Origin: Thuidium tamariscinum
Lineage: Eukaryota > Streptophyta > Bryopsida > Hypnales > Thuidiaceae
DNA length: 64,000 bases
Assembly: GCA_947034885.2 (NCBI GenBank)
Contig: OX344749.2
Coordinates: 12,787,501 to 12,851,500, forward strand
Direction of reading: 5' to 3'
In this document: positions 10,121 to 20,939 of the stretch, in pieces
Layout of the letters: each line of letters begins with the position of its first letter
Numbering within the stretch: the first letter of the stretch is position 1
Position numbers and translations under genes: made by a program
The notes under the pieces: model-generated
Databases searched by the model: none
The model's input: only the letters and a program-made list of their open reading frames with translations
Told to the model about the DNA's origin: nothing

Positions 10121-12714
10121 TCTATTCTCGTTATGGTTATCTTTCTATTTGTGTTTGCTAATTGCCGACCCTTAATCTCAATGGAGATTTTAATCTTTTC
10201 CTACTAATTAATTCTTAATTGCATAAACTAATTAATTCAAAGAGAGAGTTTAGAGGCCCACCTCCCATGCGTGTGTGGCAACGCCTTCTGGTCCCACTTC
10301 GTCCTACGCCATATCCACCATAGCCATCTCTTGGTCCTGGTTGGCTTACGGCCCCGCTTTTTCACGTTGATTCCTCTTTAATTGTCTTCTAACTCTAGAC
10401 TATCCCCTTGATTAATTTCTATTTTTGACTATTCTCTACACTATTTTCTACCCCTAAACTATCCCCTATTCTATTTTTTTTTTTAACTATCCTTTACACT
10501 ATTTTCCATCCCTAAACTATCCCCTATTCTATTTCCCCTTTTTTACTATCCTAACTAATTTTTTGTAACTCAAGCCCCTGGAATCCAAACCCCTGGATCC
10601 AACCCTTGGACCCAAGCCTCTGAAGTACCCGGCTATGGTACTAGCGGGGTTCTTGGCTGGTGCTCGATTGGTGCCTGACTGCGGACTACGGGGTGCTTGG
10701 CTGATGTTGGTTAGGGACTCTCAGCTGGATCTGGCTGGGTGTTAGATTCCACAATGTCTAATTTTTTCACTAAACACGTCCTCTATTTGGGCTAATTATT
10801 ATGCAAGACTTTGCCCAAAGTGTAGCCACATTGTATTCTACCCAAAGAGCCTCTTAATCGTTACTTTGTTGGATGCTAAACGTTGAAGTAGTGCCACACA
10901 TGTTGAACACTAAATGTTGATTCTACCCCAAGGGGTTTACTTTTGACACCCCGCTAAGACTTGGGGGATTGAAAGCTTCGCCGTGAAGGTAATGCCTTTA
11001 ACACTTGACTAAGACTTTTAGCTTCTCTAGGAATCTAGGGAGGTCAAAGCTCCGCCATTCCTCATAAGACTAGTTTTATCTTGTGGATAAGAGAAGAGGG
11101 AGAATAGAGTTTACACCTAATTACCAATACTACACATCATAAGGGAGTCAAAGCTCTACCATCCCTCATGTGACTAGTTTAACTCCGTTGTCGGGTAGAG
11201 AGGAGCGCGCTTAGAGAACACACAGGGTGTCTGGCTGCACGTTGATGAGTGAAGTTGGGTAAGTCTTCAAAACTCGAATCTTCTCTTCATCTTCACTCGA
11301 ATCTTCTCTTGATCTTCATTCGAATCTTTGCTTGAATCTTCACTTGTTCTTTCGTTGGCCTATCATGTGGCTGGCTCTATAGGGCCAAAGGTGAAGGTGT
11401 GTAATAAGAAACAAGGCTTCGGACGTGTAAAACGGGACGACCAACATGAGTGACCGTCCAGATGATGGGCCTCTAAATTTCAAACCCACGATGACCAGGA
11501 AGCGCCTTTCATCAATGGAAACAACATAAAAGATCGACCATGTGGGCCATTAACCCCACTACGTCGCCACAAACACAAAATGGAGCGCTTACTGGATAAC
11601 CACGGCTCGCAACAGTTTTACAATGCAGAAATTGAATTTTCAACTAGCCTCCAAAACTGGCTGGAAATAACAGAAATGAAAACGAGCCACAAGCCACAAC
11701 ACAAGGCTAGGTCCTTGGCATGTACGGCCTTTGAATCTTCAAGTCTTCAAAAGAACCCAAAGAACCCCAAAGAACTTCAAAGAATCCCAAAGAACACTAG
11801 AAAACTTCTCCTCTCACTAGTTACGACCTTCTTTCTAGTGCTACAGATGGTTTAAGTCTTCAAATACTTAGTGTAATAGCATTTTGGAAAGATAACTTTA
11901 CAAGGAAAACACATTCCAAATCTCAAATCTATCTAAACTACTATCCAAAAGTTATTAGAGTGCAAAGTAGAGGTTCCTCAAATCCCTTGGCAACCGACTA
12001 CTACCTCTATATTTTTCTATAACTTTTGAACTACAAATCCAAATTGAAAGTGTGATAGAAATTTAAAATCCTCAAACTAATATCCACAATCTCATAAAGT
12101 TTCATGAGAAACTAAGACTCTGTCCAAAAGTTATTAAGGAACAAAGTCTCGGGTTTCTAAACTATAAAGGCAACACTCCTTCCTATCTTCTACACTCTAT
12201 AACTTCTTCAATAAGAATTCAAATGAAGTGAATGAATTCATTATGGATAGGAAATTCTACAAACTAACTCCAAAATAATTTTCAAAGATTTATGAAAAAC
12301 ACACCCAAAGTTGTGGTCGTTTCAAGTCACGACCTTTCTCCTTTCAAACTCCAATTTTCCTTCAGACCTTCAACTCCTCATAACTTCCTCTTTTAAACTC
12401 CAAACCAGATGAGTGATGACTTTTTAGAAAGCTACTACAATGATATACAGTCCTTCCAAATCTCAAGTTAAACAAACAAGTATTACAAAAGTTATAGCTT
12501 GTTGAAGTCTCTGACCTGTCAATGGAGATCCTTGGGTCTTCACAATTTCAAGCTCTCATAACTTTTGACTCCCAACTTCAAATCCAACTTGTAAACACTC
12601 TTTAGAAAGATATAAACACAAAGAATGCCATGCCAAAATTTCTTTACTCAATTCTTCATGCTCAATGAGCTACATCAACCCGAAATTCGACCGAAATTCG
12701 ACCAAAACTCTCCA

Positions 12715-12785
12715 AAACACACACACACACTTCTCTCTCTCCACACACTTCTCTCTCTCCACACACTCCTCTCTCTCCACACACC
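12715..12785. repeat. Minisatellite of CCACACACTTCTCTCTCT units
   Basis: About three and a half 18-base units, preceded by a short CA run. It is absent from the corresponding part of copy C as far as I can align, so it is probably a local expansion. Confidence 0.8.
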
Positions 12786-13065
12786 AACTAAGCATCTTTT
12801 CCCTAATTTCCTCCCTATCATAAGTGAAGGGGTGAGGCACATCAGCCTATACCCCTACCAAGACTCCACCTAAGATTCCAATCACTTCCCCATTCACACT
12901 CTCCCTTATCACCAAATCCCAAGCTAATTTTTCTATCATCAAATCTTCATCCTACATTTATAATCATACATTGCGATTAAAATAAAATATTCAAAATATA
13001 AAATTAAGAATTAACATTCAATAAATGTTTATTAAAGGTAAAAAACTAGAGTTCCAATTGAAGTT

Positions 13066-13524
13066 TCACTCCATCTGTAGAAACTTGAGAATGCGTTTGA
13101 TTGTTGCAGCGACATAATCAGCACGTTCCGCATTTGTCAAAGGATTTACCGGTCCTTCTAACCATCATTCGTGACTACGACTTTCTTCGATAGGCCTCAT
13201 CATACCAAAGTATTGTTCGTCGTTTAGACTTTCGAAACATCCTTCAAACGTCACTTCACGACTTCCGGGCTCAACACACCCAACTTGCAATAAGATTACC
13301 AAAGCTCGAGCATCTCGCTGAAGGTTCCCATGCCACCGTTGCTCCACACGAGGTTGTTTCGGCGGTCGAAAAGGCCCAGCTTCATCTTGTGGATGCTCAC
13401 GCGGCAATACAATATCTTGCAACAGAGGAGGTTGATCCGATAGTTGTGACAATGAAAGTTCAAATTCAGCCTCCGGTTGAGGCTCTTCATTTTGAGACTC
13501 AGAAAAAACCCTCCAGTTTGACAT
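13066..13524 (-). pseudogene. Family ORF, copy A, broken by one stop codon
   Basis: Reads from ATG (13522-13524; peptide start MSNWRVFSESQNEEPQPEAE) through an acidic, Ser/Leu/Pro/Gln-rich N-terminus to a conserved core (RWHGNLQRDARALVILLQVG, then VTFEGCFESLNDEQYFGMMR). A TGA at 13165-13167 interrupts it, and it continues in frame as WLEGPVNPLT... to the conserved C-terminal KRILKFLQME and its natural stop (13066-13068). The frame is open upstream to an ATG at 13609-13611, but similarity with copy C starts only at MSNW/MLNW. Copy B has TGA at the same codon. The core, length and end match the intact ORF of copy C. I recognise no known domain. Confidence 0.75.
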
Positions 13525-14090
13525 TCTAGTTCTAATGTGGAAACTAAACTCACTAACAAAATCCAATGAAACTCTAAGGCAAAATCGTGTTCTTAAATGG
13601 ATGTTGTACATCTCAATAGAACAGCGTCACCTTGAAGTTATTCAAAGAATTAACATCACCTTGAAGGTACCCAATAAAACATATTATAATATGTTTGTAC
13701 ACTATGTAGAAATTTACAACAGGACATCGTGAATAAGAGAAGAGGGAGAAGAAGGTAGATACAATGTGCAATATATACTTTCAAAGTCACCTCACTAGTT
13801 CGTAGTTACCCCTCGATTCTTCTCAAGTCTCTCTCACAACAACCTTCAAGAGTTTCACAATACAAAGGGTGGCCCAACATCAATTAGTATAAGTTCCAAT
13901 CAAACTTCGGGGGGTCTCAAGTCCCCAAGTGTAAACTACAAGTATTAAGGGTATAACAACTCCCAAAAAACTATCAAAGGCTCTTTTGGCATAACAAGCC
14001 AAAGGTAATCCGACATAACCCGGGCCCAATAGTACTCCTCCCTTAAATAGTGAAGAGTGAGAAAGAGAGAATGAGAGGAAAATGCCACCC

Positions 14091-14098
14091 CTTTTATA
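14091..14098 (-). promoter_or_regulatory. TATA box of X copy 1
   Basis: TATAAAAG on the minus strand, embedded in a segment conserved in all three X copies. It suggests the LTR promoter and sets the orientation used here for the family. Confidence 0.5.
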
Positions 14099-15497
14099 CT
14101 CTAAAGGAAGCAACACCTTTCTTTAATCTACTAAGAAAAAATAGATAAGGAAATTTAGACGGTCCGTACATGTTTATAAATTCCAAATGTAACTATCCAC
14201 TTAAGATCTATGTAATTTGAATTGAGGATTCAAATCTCACCTAAACCTTACAAGAACTTTCCTACTTTACCTTCCCAAAATCTATAAGTTTCCATATGGG
14301 AGTGGTTCCCATGTGTTCCCACCTACTTTTAATTCAAAATTTGAAATTACTTATACTAAGCACTTAGAGCCACCTCCACTAACTTTTTGAGGTGGTACTT
14401 GCTCCCACATGTGCCCGGAGTTCCCCACACGTTCTCTACGCATTCCTCACGATTATTGGGGCCCAAACTCTCCAAATTGGCATTGGGAAGCCTTAAACCT
14501 CATTTTCTCCTTCATGTGCTGTCCCCAAAAGGCTAACTTTTGGAGTTTAACTTCGATTGACAAACGGATTGCACCGTTGGGTCCAGGAGGCCATAATTAG
14601 TGTATGTGAAACCTTTTACCCCTTGAAATATGCTCTAAATCTTAATGAAACCTAGTGTAAGTTGAGGTCAAAGTTGGGATAAATTCCCAACTTTTGGAGT
14701 TTGATTTTTTTGGACCCCAAACCTTCATCATGATCTTAAGTAGATAGAGGGGGGTAGGAATAGATCTAAAGTAGGCCTTGATACGATGCCGTATGCCCCC
14801 GGTACGCTAGTCAACTTCCAATACCGTCATTTAAATTGTCATTTGTTGAGGGATGTCGCCAATTCGGGGTCTTCCACCTATCAATTTGTGTTGAAACTTA
14901 GGGGAGCGCTCCGTTGGTGTGAGACCGCCTCACCGGATTTTTAGTGGGATTTTACCGCACTTTTGGATATTCTTTCTAATTCCCATCCAAAGACTGCTGT
15001 GGTTGACCGTCTGGGAAAATATCCAAACTATCTTGGAAAATTCCCAAACTTTGGAGAGGATCACCCATGGGATCCTCCCGCATGGATGCAAACTTGTATC
15101 CGCACTGCGTCCTTCTGGAATTAGGAAAATGCCCGGCACCTGCAATTGAAGGTTAGTATTCCGCCCGTATTCTCTTCAATGCTATGGGGAGTGGGGGATC
15201 CCTCCTAGATTCCCCCACGAGGACTTCCTAACCTAGGTAGGGACTTTTTAGGCTTCTTACCCTAAACTTGCGCATCACTATCAGTTTGACGTCTATTTAA
15301 TCAAGACAAGACCCTTCTTGGATGCAAACTATCATAAACCCCTTCTAATGACCAAATGGCATATTGGTATGTGTAATGCTAATACCAGTTTAATACTCAT
15401 TTGTAGGTTTTACAAGCCTAATTATACCTTGGATTGTGTAGGAATCTGAAAAAAGAACCCGTGAGTCCTTGGTGACGAATCAAGGACTCACATTTGC

Positions 15498-18068
15498 TAA
15501 GAACAAAGATTTGACAACCATGAAGACTTTACTTGGTTTAATATGCATGTGCACATTGCCTCAAAGTGCCACCAATTCGATGACAGATATACAAAGCACC
15601 ATGAATCAAATCTTGAGAGATTTTGTGCTTGAGAAGACTATACTTTTTGTATACGATATTCTTATGAAGGATGTGAGAAGAAGAAAAAGATTTGACAATT
15701 CAAGATGATGGTTGTAGAATCTTTATAAATGATCATATCAAAGATGTAGGCTAAATCTTAAGTAGATTTGAAGAAGTGAATTCGACTCTTTTCATTGAAA
15801 AGTCAAAATTTGGGATTGATGAGATTTAGGTCGTTGAAAATTTATGTAGTTCCGATAGAAGGAAACTTAATCCCAAAAAAATTGATGCTAGTGGAAGAAT
15901 AAAGGTCTGTAGCAATGTCACTGAAGTAAGGAGATTTTTGGAAGCATGTGTCTTCTATCAATTTTGGATCCCTCATTTTTTTCATATATCAGAGCCATTG
16001 TACAAGCTTTTGGATTAAAAAAAAAATTCTTTGGCAACATGAACAAAATTTAGCTATAAAAGAGTTGAAGAAGATTTTGAGATCACCACCGATTTTCTTA
16101 AAAGTGAACTATGATTGTGAAAGATCGGTGATAGTGACTGTTGATATAAGTTTAATTCCTATTGGATGGGCTATTGAACAAGATGATGAAGGAAAAAAAA
16201 AATTTGCTATTCGATTTAAAGCAAAGGTCTTGATTGAGTGGCAAAGAGCATATCCACAAGTTAAGAGAGAACTATGGACAACACTCACAACTCTCAAAGC
16301 ATACATAAATTACCGAATTGGAGCAGGAGTGGTAGTAGAGACTGATTATTTACCTTTGTAGGGGATGATAATAAATTGTAATTCAATAGACATTGATATG
16401 CTACGATAAATAGCCTACATCAAGTCTTTGAATCTTGTTCTAGTTCACATTGAAGGAAAAAAAAATTGTATTGCTGATATGTTGTCTAAAGCAAGGTATT
16501 TTTATGAAGAAGAGATGATGACTGAAGAAGTTCTTGAAAAATTATCTCATGTGAGCTATGTGATCATAACAATTTGAGAGAATTCATTCACAAGAATTAT
16601 TCTTTTTAAAATAGAATTGTATGAAGAAAAGTTTAAAGACATTGAATTCTATTTGAGTACCATAACAAGGCAAGAAGGCTGAATGGACAAGATTTTTAAA
16701 AACATCAGACATCAGTCCTATAACTTCCTATTGAAAAATGGATTCCTATGGAAGAAGGTAGAAAGAACTAAAGAAGTGCCATTGAGAGTGATTGGGGATT
16801 TTGAGATCAAAGGTTAAGTCTTAAAGGAGTTTTATGACGCACATTGGACTAGTTATAGCAGAGTTTAGGTTACATATACAAATATTAAAAATAAATATTA
16901 GTGAAAAGAACTCTATAGAGATGTTAAAGAGTTCATAGTATCTTGTATAGTATGTCAATTGCAATTGAAGGTGCGACACAAAGATGAATTACATCTATTT
17001 ATCTTATTACTATCTATTTCAATGAATAATTGGTTTGGTCGCTATGCCAAACGCAATGTGAAGATGAAATACTTTATTTTAGTCCGAGAAGGGCTTTCAA
17101 ATTTTATTGAAGGAAGGGCTCTAAAGACTAAGACAACAACAAATTTATGTCGATTTATTCTTCAAGATATTTTTAACTAATATGGAAGCATTGGCCAGAA
17201 GCATCGACCAGAAGCATCTGACAGAAGAGAGTTGAATGCATTAAAGATAAAGAATTTTTCCAATGGTGTGGAGTGCAATTGAAGCGTACAACAGCTTACA
17301 ATCCGGAGGCTAATGCCAAGATTGAGAGGGGACATTCTCTTATCATTCATACTTTAGTATAAGCTTGCAAAAAGAAGCCAAATTTTTTGCCAAAATTGCT
17401 ACCATTTACTTTATAGAATGACAAAACTACACATAGTACTATTACTGATTATATGCCTGTGAAGCTTATATATAGACAAAAGCCAATTATATTAGTGGAG
17501 CAAGATATTTCAACATGAATGTTTCTTGCATAGGAGAATATTTTAAGCAGAGAAAGATTGTTGGAACTTTGTATTTAACAACTTCGGAAGTTATTTGAAA
17601 ACCTTGAGACTGCAATTAATAAGATGAAAGCTGCAAGATTCAGCAACAAGAAAAGATTTGACAAAACACATTGATTGCAAATTAAGAAGATCATAGAGGG
17701 TGGTTAGATACTTATATTTCATAGCACATTGAAGCATCAACATAGTACAGTGAAGAAATTTTTCAAGAGATGATTTGGCCCCGTATATTGTTGTAAAACT
17801 ATATTCAAATGGCACCTACTTACTACAAAAACTTGATGGAAATCTCTTGTGTGTGGCTATAGTTGAAAACAAATCAAAGTATTTCGAAAAAGTGGAAGGT
17901 ATCATCCTAAAAACCTTCAAACAATATTAAATTTTTAAGATATGGATGGTGATCAACAAGATGAAGAAAATGATGAAAATTTATATGATATAGTTGATGA
18001 AATCCAAGACATTAGAAATGATTCAATTTAACACATACCGAAGGATGTGCGGATTTAAAAATAATGAA
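15498..18068 (+). pseudogene. Ty3/gypsy polyprotein remnant, 3' part (reverse transcriptase, RNase H, integrase)
   Basis: Continues the pol reading broken at 2519. Reverse transcriptase resumes with KNKDLTTMKTLLGLICMCTL and reaches a degraded catalytic box (FVYDILMKD in place of a Y/F-x-DD box, about 15640-15668). RNase H-like sequence follows (16130-16365: SVIVTVDISLIPIGWAIEQD and QRAYPQVKRELW). From about 16620 to 17900 come an integrase zinc-binding-like piece (EFYDAHW... and SCIVCQLQ), core fragments, and a terminal segment near 17750-17900. Stops and frameshifts are frequent, so it is non-functional. The order RT-RNaseH-integrase defines Ty3/gypsy. Copy B of the ORF-bearing family is inserted at its 3' side. 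Confidence 0.88.
15948..16361 (+). pseudogene. RNase H segment of the gypsy remnant
   Basis: Longest open piece of the 3' half (137 codons). After an out-of-register N-terminus it reads as the RT-RNase H connection and RNase H domain: the first acidic residue lies in VTVDISLIPIGWA and a later block in QRAYPQVKRELWTTLTTLKA. The ATG at 15948 lies inside the former polyprotein and is not a start. A stop after TDYLPL ends the piece where an intact domain would continue. Its continuation is visible to about 16500 (HIEGKKNCIADMLSKARYF). Confidence 0.7.
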
Positions 18069-19587
18069 TGTCCTTTTGTAAATTCATATATAGTGTACAA
18101 ACATATTATAATATATCTTATTAAGTAACTTGAAGATGACGTTAGTTCTTTGAATAACTTTAAGATGACAATGTTCTATTGCGAAATATGACATTTACAT
18201 AAAAAAATGGTTTGCTTTAAAGCTTTATTGAATGCCATAAGAAAGTTTTATTTTCCACTATAGAATTAGAATGTCGAATTGGAGGGGTTTTTTTAGTCTC
18301 AACATGAAGAGCCTCAACCAAAGGCTAAATTTGAACTTTCATTGTCACAACTGCCGAATCAACCTATTTTGCTACAACATCTTATATTGCCGCGTGAGCA
18401 TTTACAAGACAAAATTGGGCCTTCTCAACCGCCGAAGCAACTTCGTGTGAAGCAACAGTAATACGAAAACCTTTAGCGTGATGCTCGAGCTTTAACAATA
18501 TTATTGCAAGTTGAATGTGTTGAGTTCGGAAGCCATAAAGTGACATTTGAAGGATGTTTTGAGGGTTTAAACGACGAACAATATTTTGATATGGTTAAGC
18601 CTATTAAAAGGAGTCGTGGTCACAAATGATGGTTAGAAGGACCGATGAATCCTTTAACAAAAGTAAATCAAGATGATTATGTCATTGTGACGATCAAACG
18701 CATCCTCAAGTTTCTACAGATCGAGTGAAGCTTCGATTGGAACTTTAGTTTTTTACCTCTAGCAAGCATTTATTGAATGTTAATTCCTAATTTTATATTT
18801 TGAGTATTTTATTATAATCACAGTGTAATTATAAATATAAAATGAGAAATTGGTGTTAATAAATTAGCTTGAAATTTGAAGTCAAGGGAAGGTGTGAATG
18901 GAGATGTAGTTGGAATTTTAGGTGAAATTTTGGTAGGGACATGGGCTAATGTGCTCTATCTCTCACTATAGATAAGGAGGAAAAGAGGGAAAAAATGCTT
19001 AATTTGTAAATGGAAGATGATTTCAATATTCAAGGTTGAAGATTTGAAATTTAATAGGGAAGAAGATTGAAAATTCGTATGTGTGGCTTGTAGTTTGTTT
19101 TTCCTAGCTAGTGTTGGAGGCTCATTGTGATTTTCTTGTTCTTTTCAGCCTATTTTAGGAGGCTAGTTGTTATTTCAATTTGCATTGTAAACTTTGTTGC
19201 GGGCTATGGAGTCATTCTTATGACAGTTATTAGCTTCAATTTTTGTTTGTGGTAACGAAGTGGGATTGATCACCTTCATAGTCAATCTTATATGTTATTC
19301 CTACTAATGAAAGGTGCTTTTTGGTTACCGTAAGTTTGAAGTTTAGGAGCCAATCTTTTGGACAATCAGCTTGTGGTTTGACTATCTTGTTTTACCCGAT
19401 CGAGGACTTATTTCTTATTACACACATGTACTTTATTCCTATAGAGCCATCACGGGATAGACTTGTGAAAGATTCTAATGAAGTGCAAGTGAAGATTTGA
19501 GTTTCGACACTTACCTATCATAATTCAATAATTTGTTACTAGACACTTCGTGTGTTTCTTAAGCGCGCTCCTCTTCACCTAACGAGA
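18069..19587 (+). mobile_element. TGTC... element, ORF-bearing family, copy B (shortened and degraded)
   Basis: Begins TGTCCTTTTGTAAATTC, matching the start of copy A, and ends near CCTAACGAGA, corresponding to the CAACACGACA end of copy C. It keeps the start region, the ORF and the terminal region but is about 1 kb shorter than copies A and C. A clear target duplication is not visible at either edge (TGAA versus AATT), consistent with age. It interrupts or abuts the 3' end of the gypsy remnant. Confidence 0.7.
18271..18728 (+). pseudogene. Family ORF, copy B, frameshifted with several stops
   Basis: Starts with ATG and MSNWRGFF, is frameshifted shortly after, then reads in another frame through QPKAKFELSLSQLPNQP, VTFEGCFEGLNDEQYF, a TGA, WLEGPMNPLTK and the conserved end KRILKFLQIE. 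The TGA before WLEGP is at the same codon as in copy A, where intact copy C has a sense codon. Protein family unknown. Confidence 0.7.
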
Positions 19588-19800
19588 AATTCATAGAAAT
19601 TACGTAGATTGAGGTAAAATTCCATTAAAAATTAGGGTAACTTTTTTAATATTATTAAAGAGCCCTAATAAGTTTCAAAATATTTTGATAGCGGAGAGTA
19701 TCTAAATTAATGAATTCATACATGAATTGACAATTTTTAAAGATTACAATGAAATTGATTGGCGTTACAAGTGCATATGACATTAAATTGAGGCTCAAAT
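19588..19800. other. Short unassigned interval
   Basis: AT-rich sequence after copy B with no frame or repeat that I can place. Confidence 0.3.
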
Positions 19801-20900
19801 TAAATGTTTTTTTACTCCCTTAGATCTACTAGAGACCCTAAGCTAGTTACTTTCTATAAAAAAATCAACGTCCAAAAATTGAATTTTTATCCTATCTAGT
19901 CATTAATCTAGCGTTGAGTTTCATTGAGTTTTTAGTGGATGAAATGAGGGATGAGGGTTTTCTTAAACTAAGAATGTTCTTTTGAAGCCAATGGCACAAT
20001 TGATTTGAAGTCAAATTCCAAAAGTTACAAACAGAATTAGCGTAGAAAGTCAAAAATAGTTGGATTAGGATAAAAATCTTAAGTGATAAGATTACTACAT
20101 GAAATTGAGAGGAAGTGGGTGCCCTTGGAAGAGTATGAATGGGCACCCATTCTTCTCTCAAGTCACCCCTTAAAAGCACTTTATCCATTATTTTGGTACA
20201 ATACCACATTTATCCAATAATTTGGACTTCTGGCCAAGTTTGAGCCGAAGTTGCTTAAATGTGTATTTTAGGAGCATTTCAAGCTCCATCTTTGTGTTTT
20301 TGTTGAACTTTAAAGGACATTAGGATCCCTTCAAAGTTTGCTAACATTTTGTATATTTTTGGAGAAATTGTCTTTACTTTTGTTGAATTTTTGAAGTACT
20401 TTGGTGTTTATACTAATTTTGTACTACTCTTAAAATTACTTCTTCTTCTGATTGGTGATGCCGCTTAACAGAGAACTCTGATACTATTTTGTAAAGTCTT
20501 TTTTGGTATTTGTACTAACCTTGTACTACTCCTAAAACCATCTCACCTTCTAATTGGAGATGCCATTTAGGAGAGATTCTAGTAGCATTTTTTGTTTGCA
20601 TTTCGAAGTTCTAATGTATTTAGTTGTCTTCTAACACTTGTACTAATCGTTGTAGTGGGTTGTGTTTAACATATTGTATTTACAACTTTCTTTGTCCCAT
20701 TCAATACGGGAAATCTTTGACTTTGTGGGTTCTAAATTGTTAAATTTTTTTTCTTGTTTTCAAAACCATAGCAAAGCTTTGAGTCTTTGACTTCATAGAT
20801 TTTGAATTTTTGTTTATTTTTATTTTGATAGCGAAGCTTTGAACTTCCCCCTTTCCTTTGATCAATTCTATGTAATTAAGTCTTTTAACATTATGTTAGT
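19800..20900 (+). mobile_element. Family Y LTR-like fragment (left copy)
   Basis: Reverse complement of it resembles 32150-34560: an AAGATTTTTATCC...TCTCTCAAGTCACCCC segment (19890-20170) pairs with 34210-34500, and GGTGATGCCGCTTA (20455) pairs with TAAGCGGCATCACC (33192). It contains repeated GCGAAGCTTTGAA-like boxes (20720-20850), also found in X LTRs. Similarity is patchy, so boundaries are approximate. Confidence 0.5.
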
Positions 20901-20939
20901 CAAGTTTGGTCAAGTTTGTTATTTTTGATATTAATCTTT

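Larger units (their letters stand above)
11189..13726 (-). mobile_element. TGTC...GACA element, ORF-bearing family, copy A
   Basis: In element orientation (minus) it begins TGTCCTGTTGTAAAT and ends CTCTCTACCCGACA. It is inserted in X copy 1 with 4-bp flanks CCGT (11185-11188) and TCGT (13727-13730), differing by one base. Copy C (45917-48275) has the same ends, length and internal order, inserted at a different X-LTR position with an exact 4-bp duplication. TG...CA ends with a 4-bp duplication fit a solo LTR, but no full-length relative is in the window, so a DNA transposon is not excluded. It carries a broken copy of the family ORF near its 5' end and a CACACTTCTCTC microsatellite. Confidence 0.8.
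2520..15492 (-). mobile_element. Solo LTR, family X copy 1, split by two nested insertions
   Basis: The element starts TGTGCGCGCTTCATTCC and ends GACTCACA, giving TG...CA ends, and lies inside gypsy reverse transcriptase with 5-bp duplications TCTGC/TTTGC. Its own sequence is 2520-2625, 9470-11188 and 13727-15492, about 3.6 kb in total. The same sequence in the same order occurs at 42671-48662 and, reversed, at 36488-39702. No primer-binding site, polypurine tract or coding region is flanked by two LTRs, so I read it as a solo LTR. Orientation is taken from a TATAAAAG box (14091-14098, minus strand) shared by all copies. A hAT-like element (2626-9469) and a TGTC...GACA element (11189-13726) are inserted in it. 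Confidence 0.88.

Noticed and set aside
9734..10207. 157-codon open frame on the plus strand
   Set aside because: It is translated pyrimidine-rich tandem repeat of the X LTR; the protein is low-complexity Phe/Tyr/Leu/Ser and is not conserved as a frame in the other X copies.
18069..19587. Copy B as a complete element with target duplication
   Set aside because: Flanks TGAA and AATT do not match and about 1 kb is missing compared with copies A and C.
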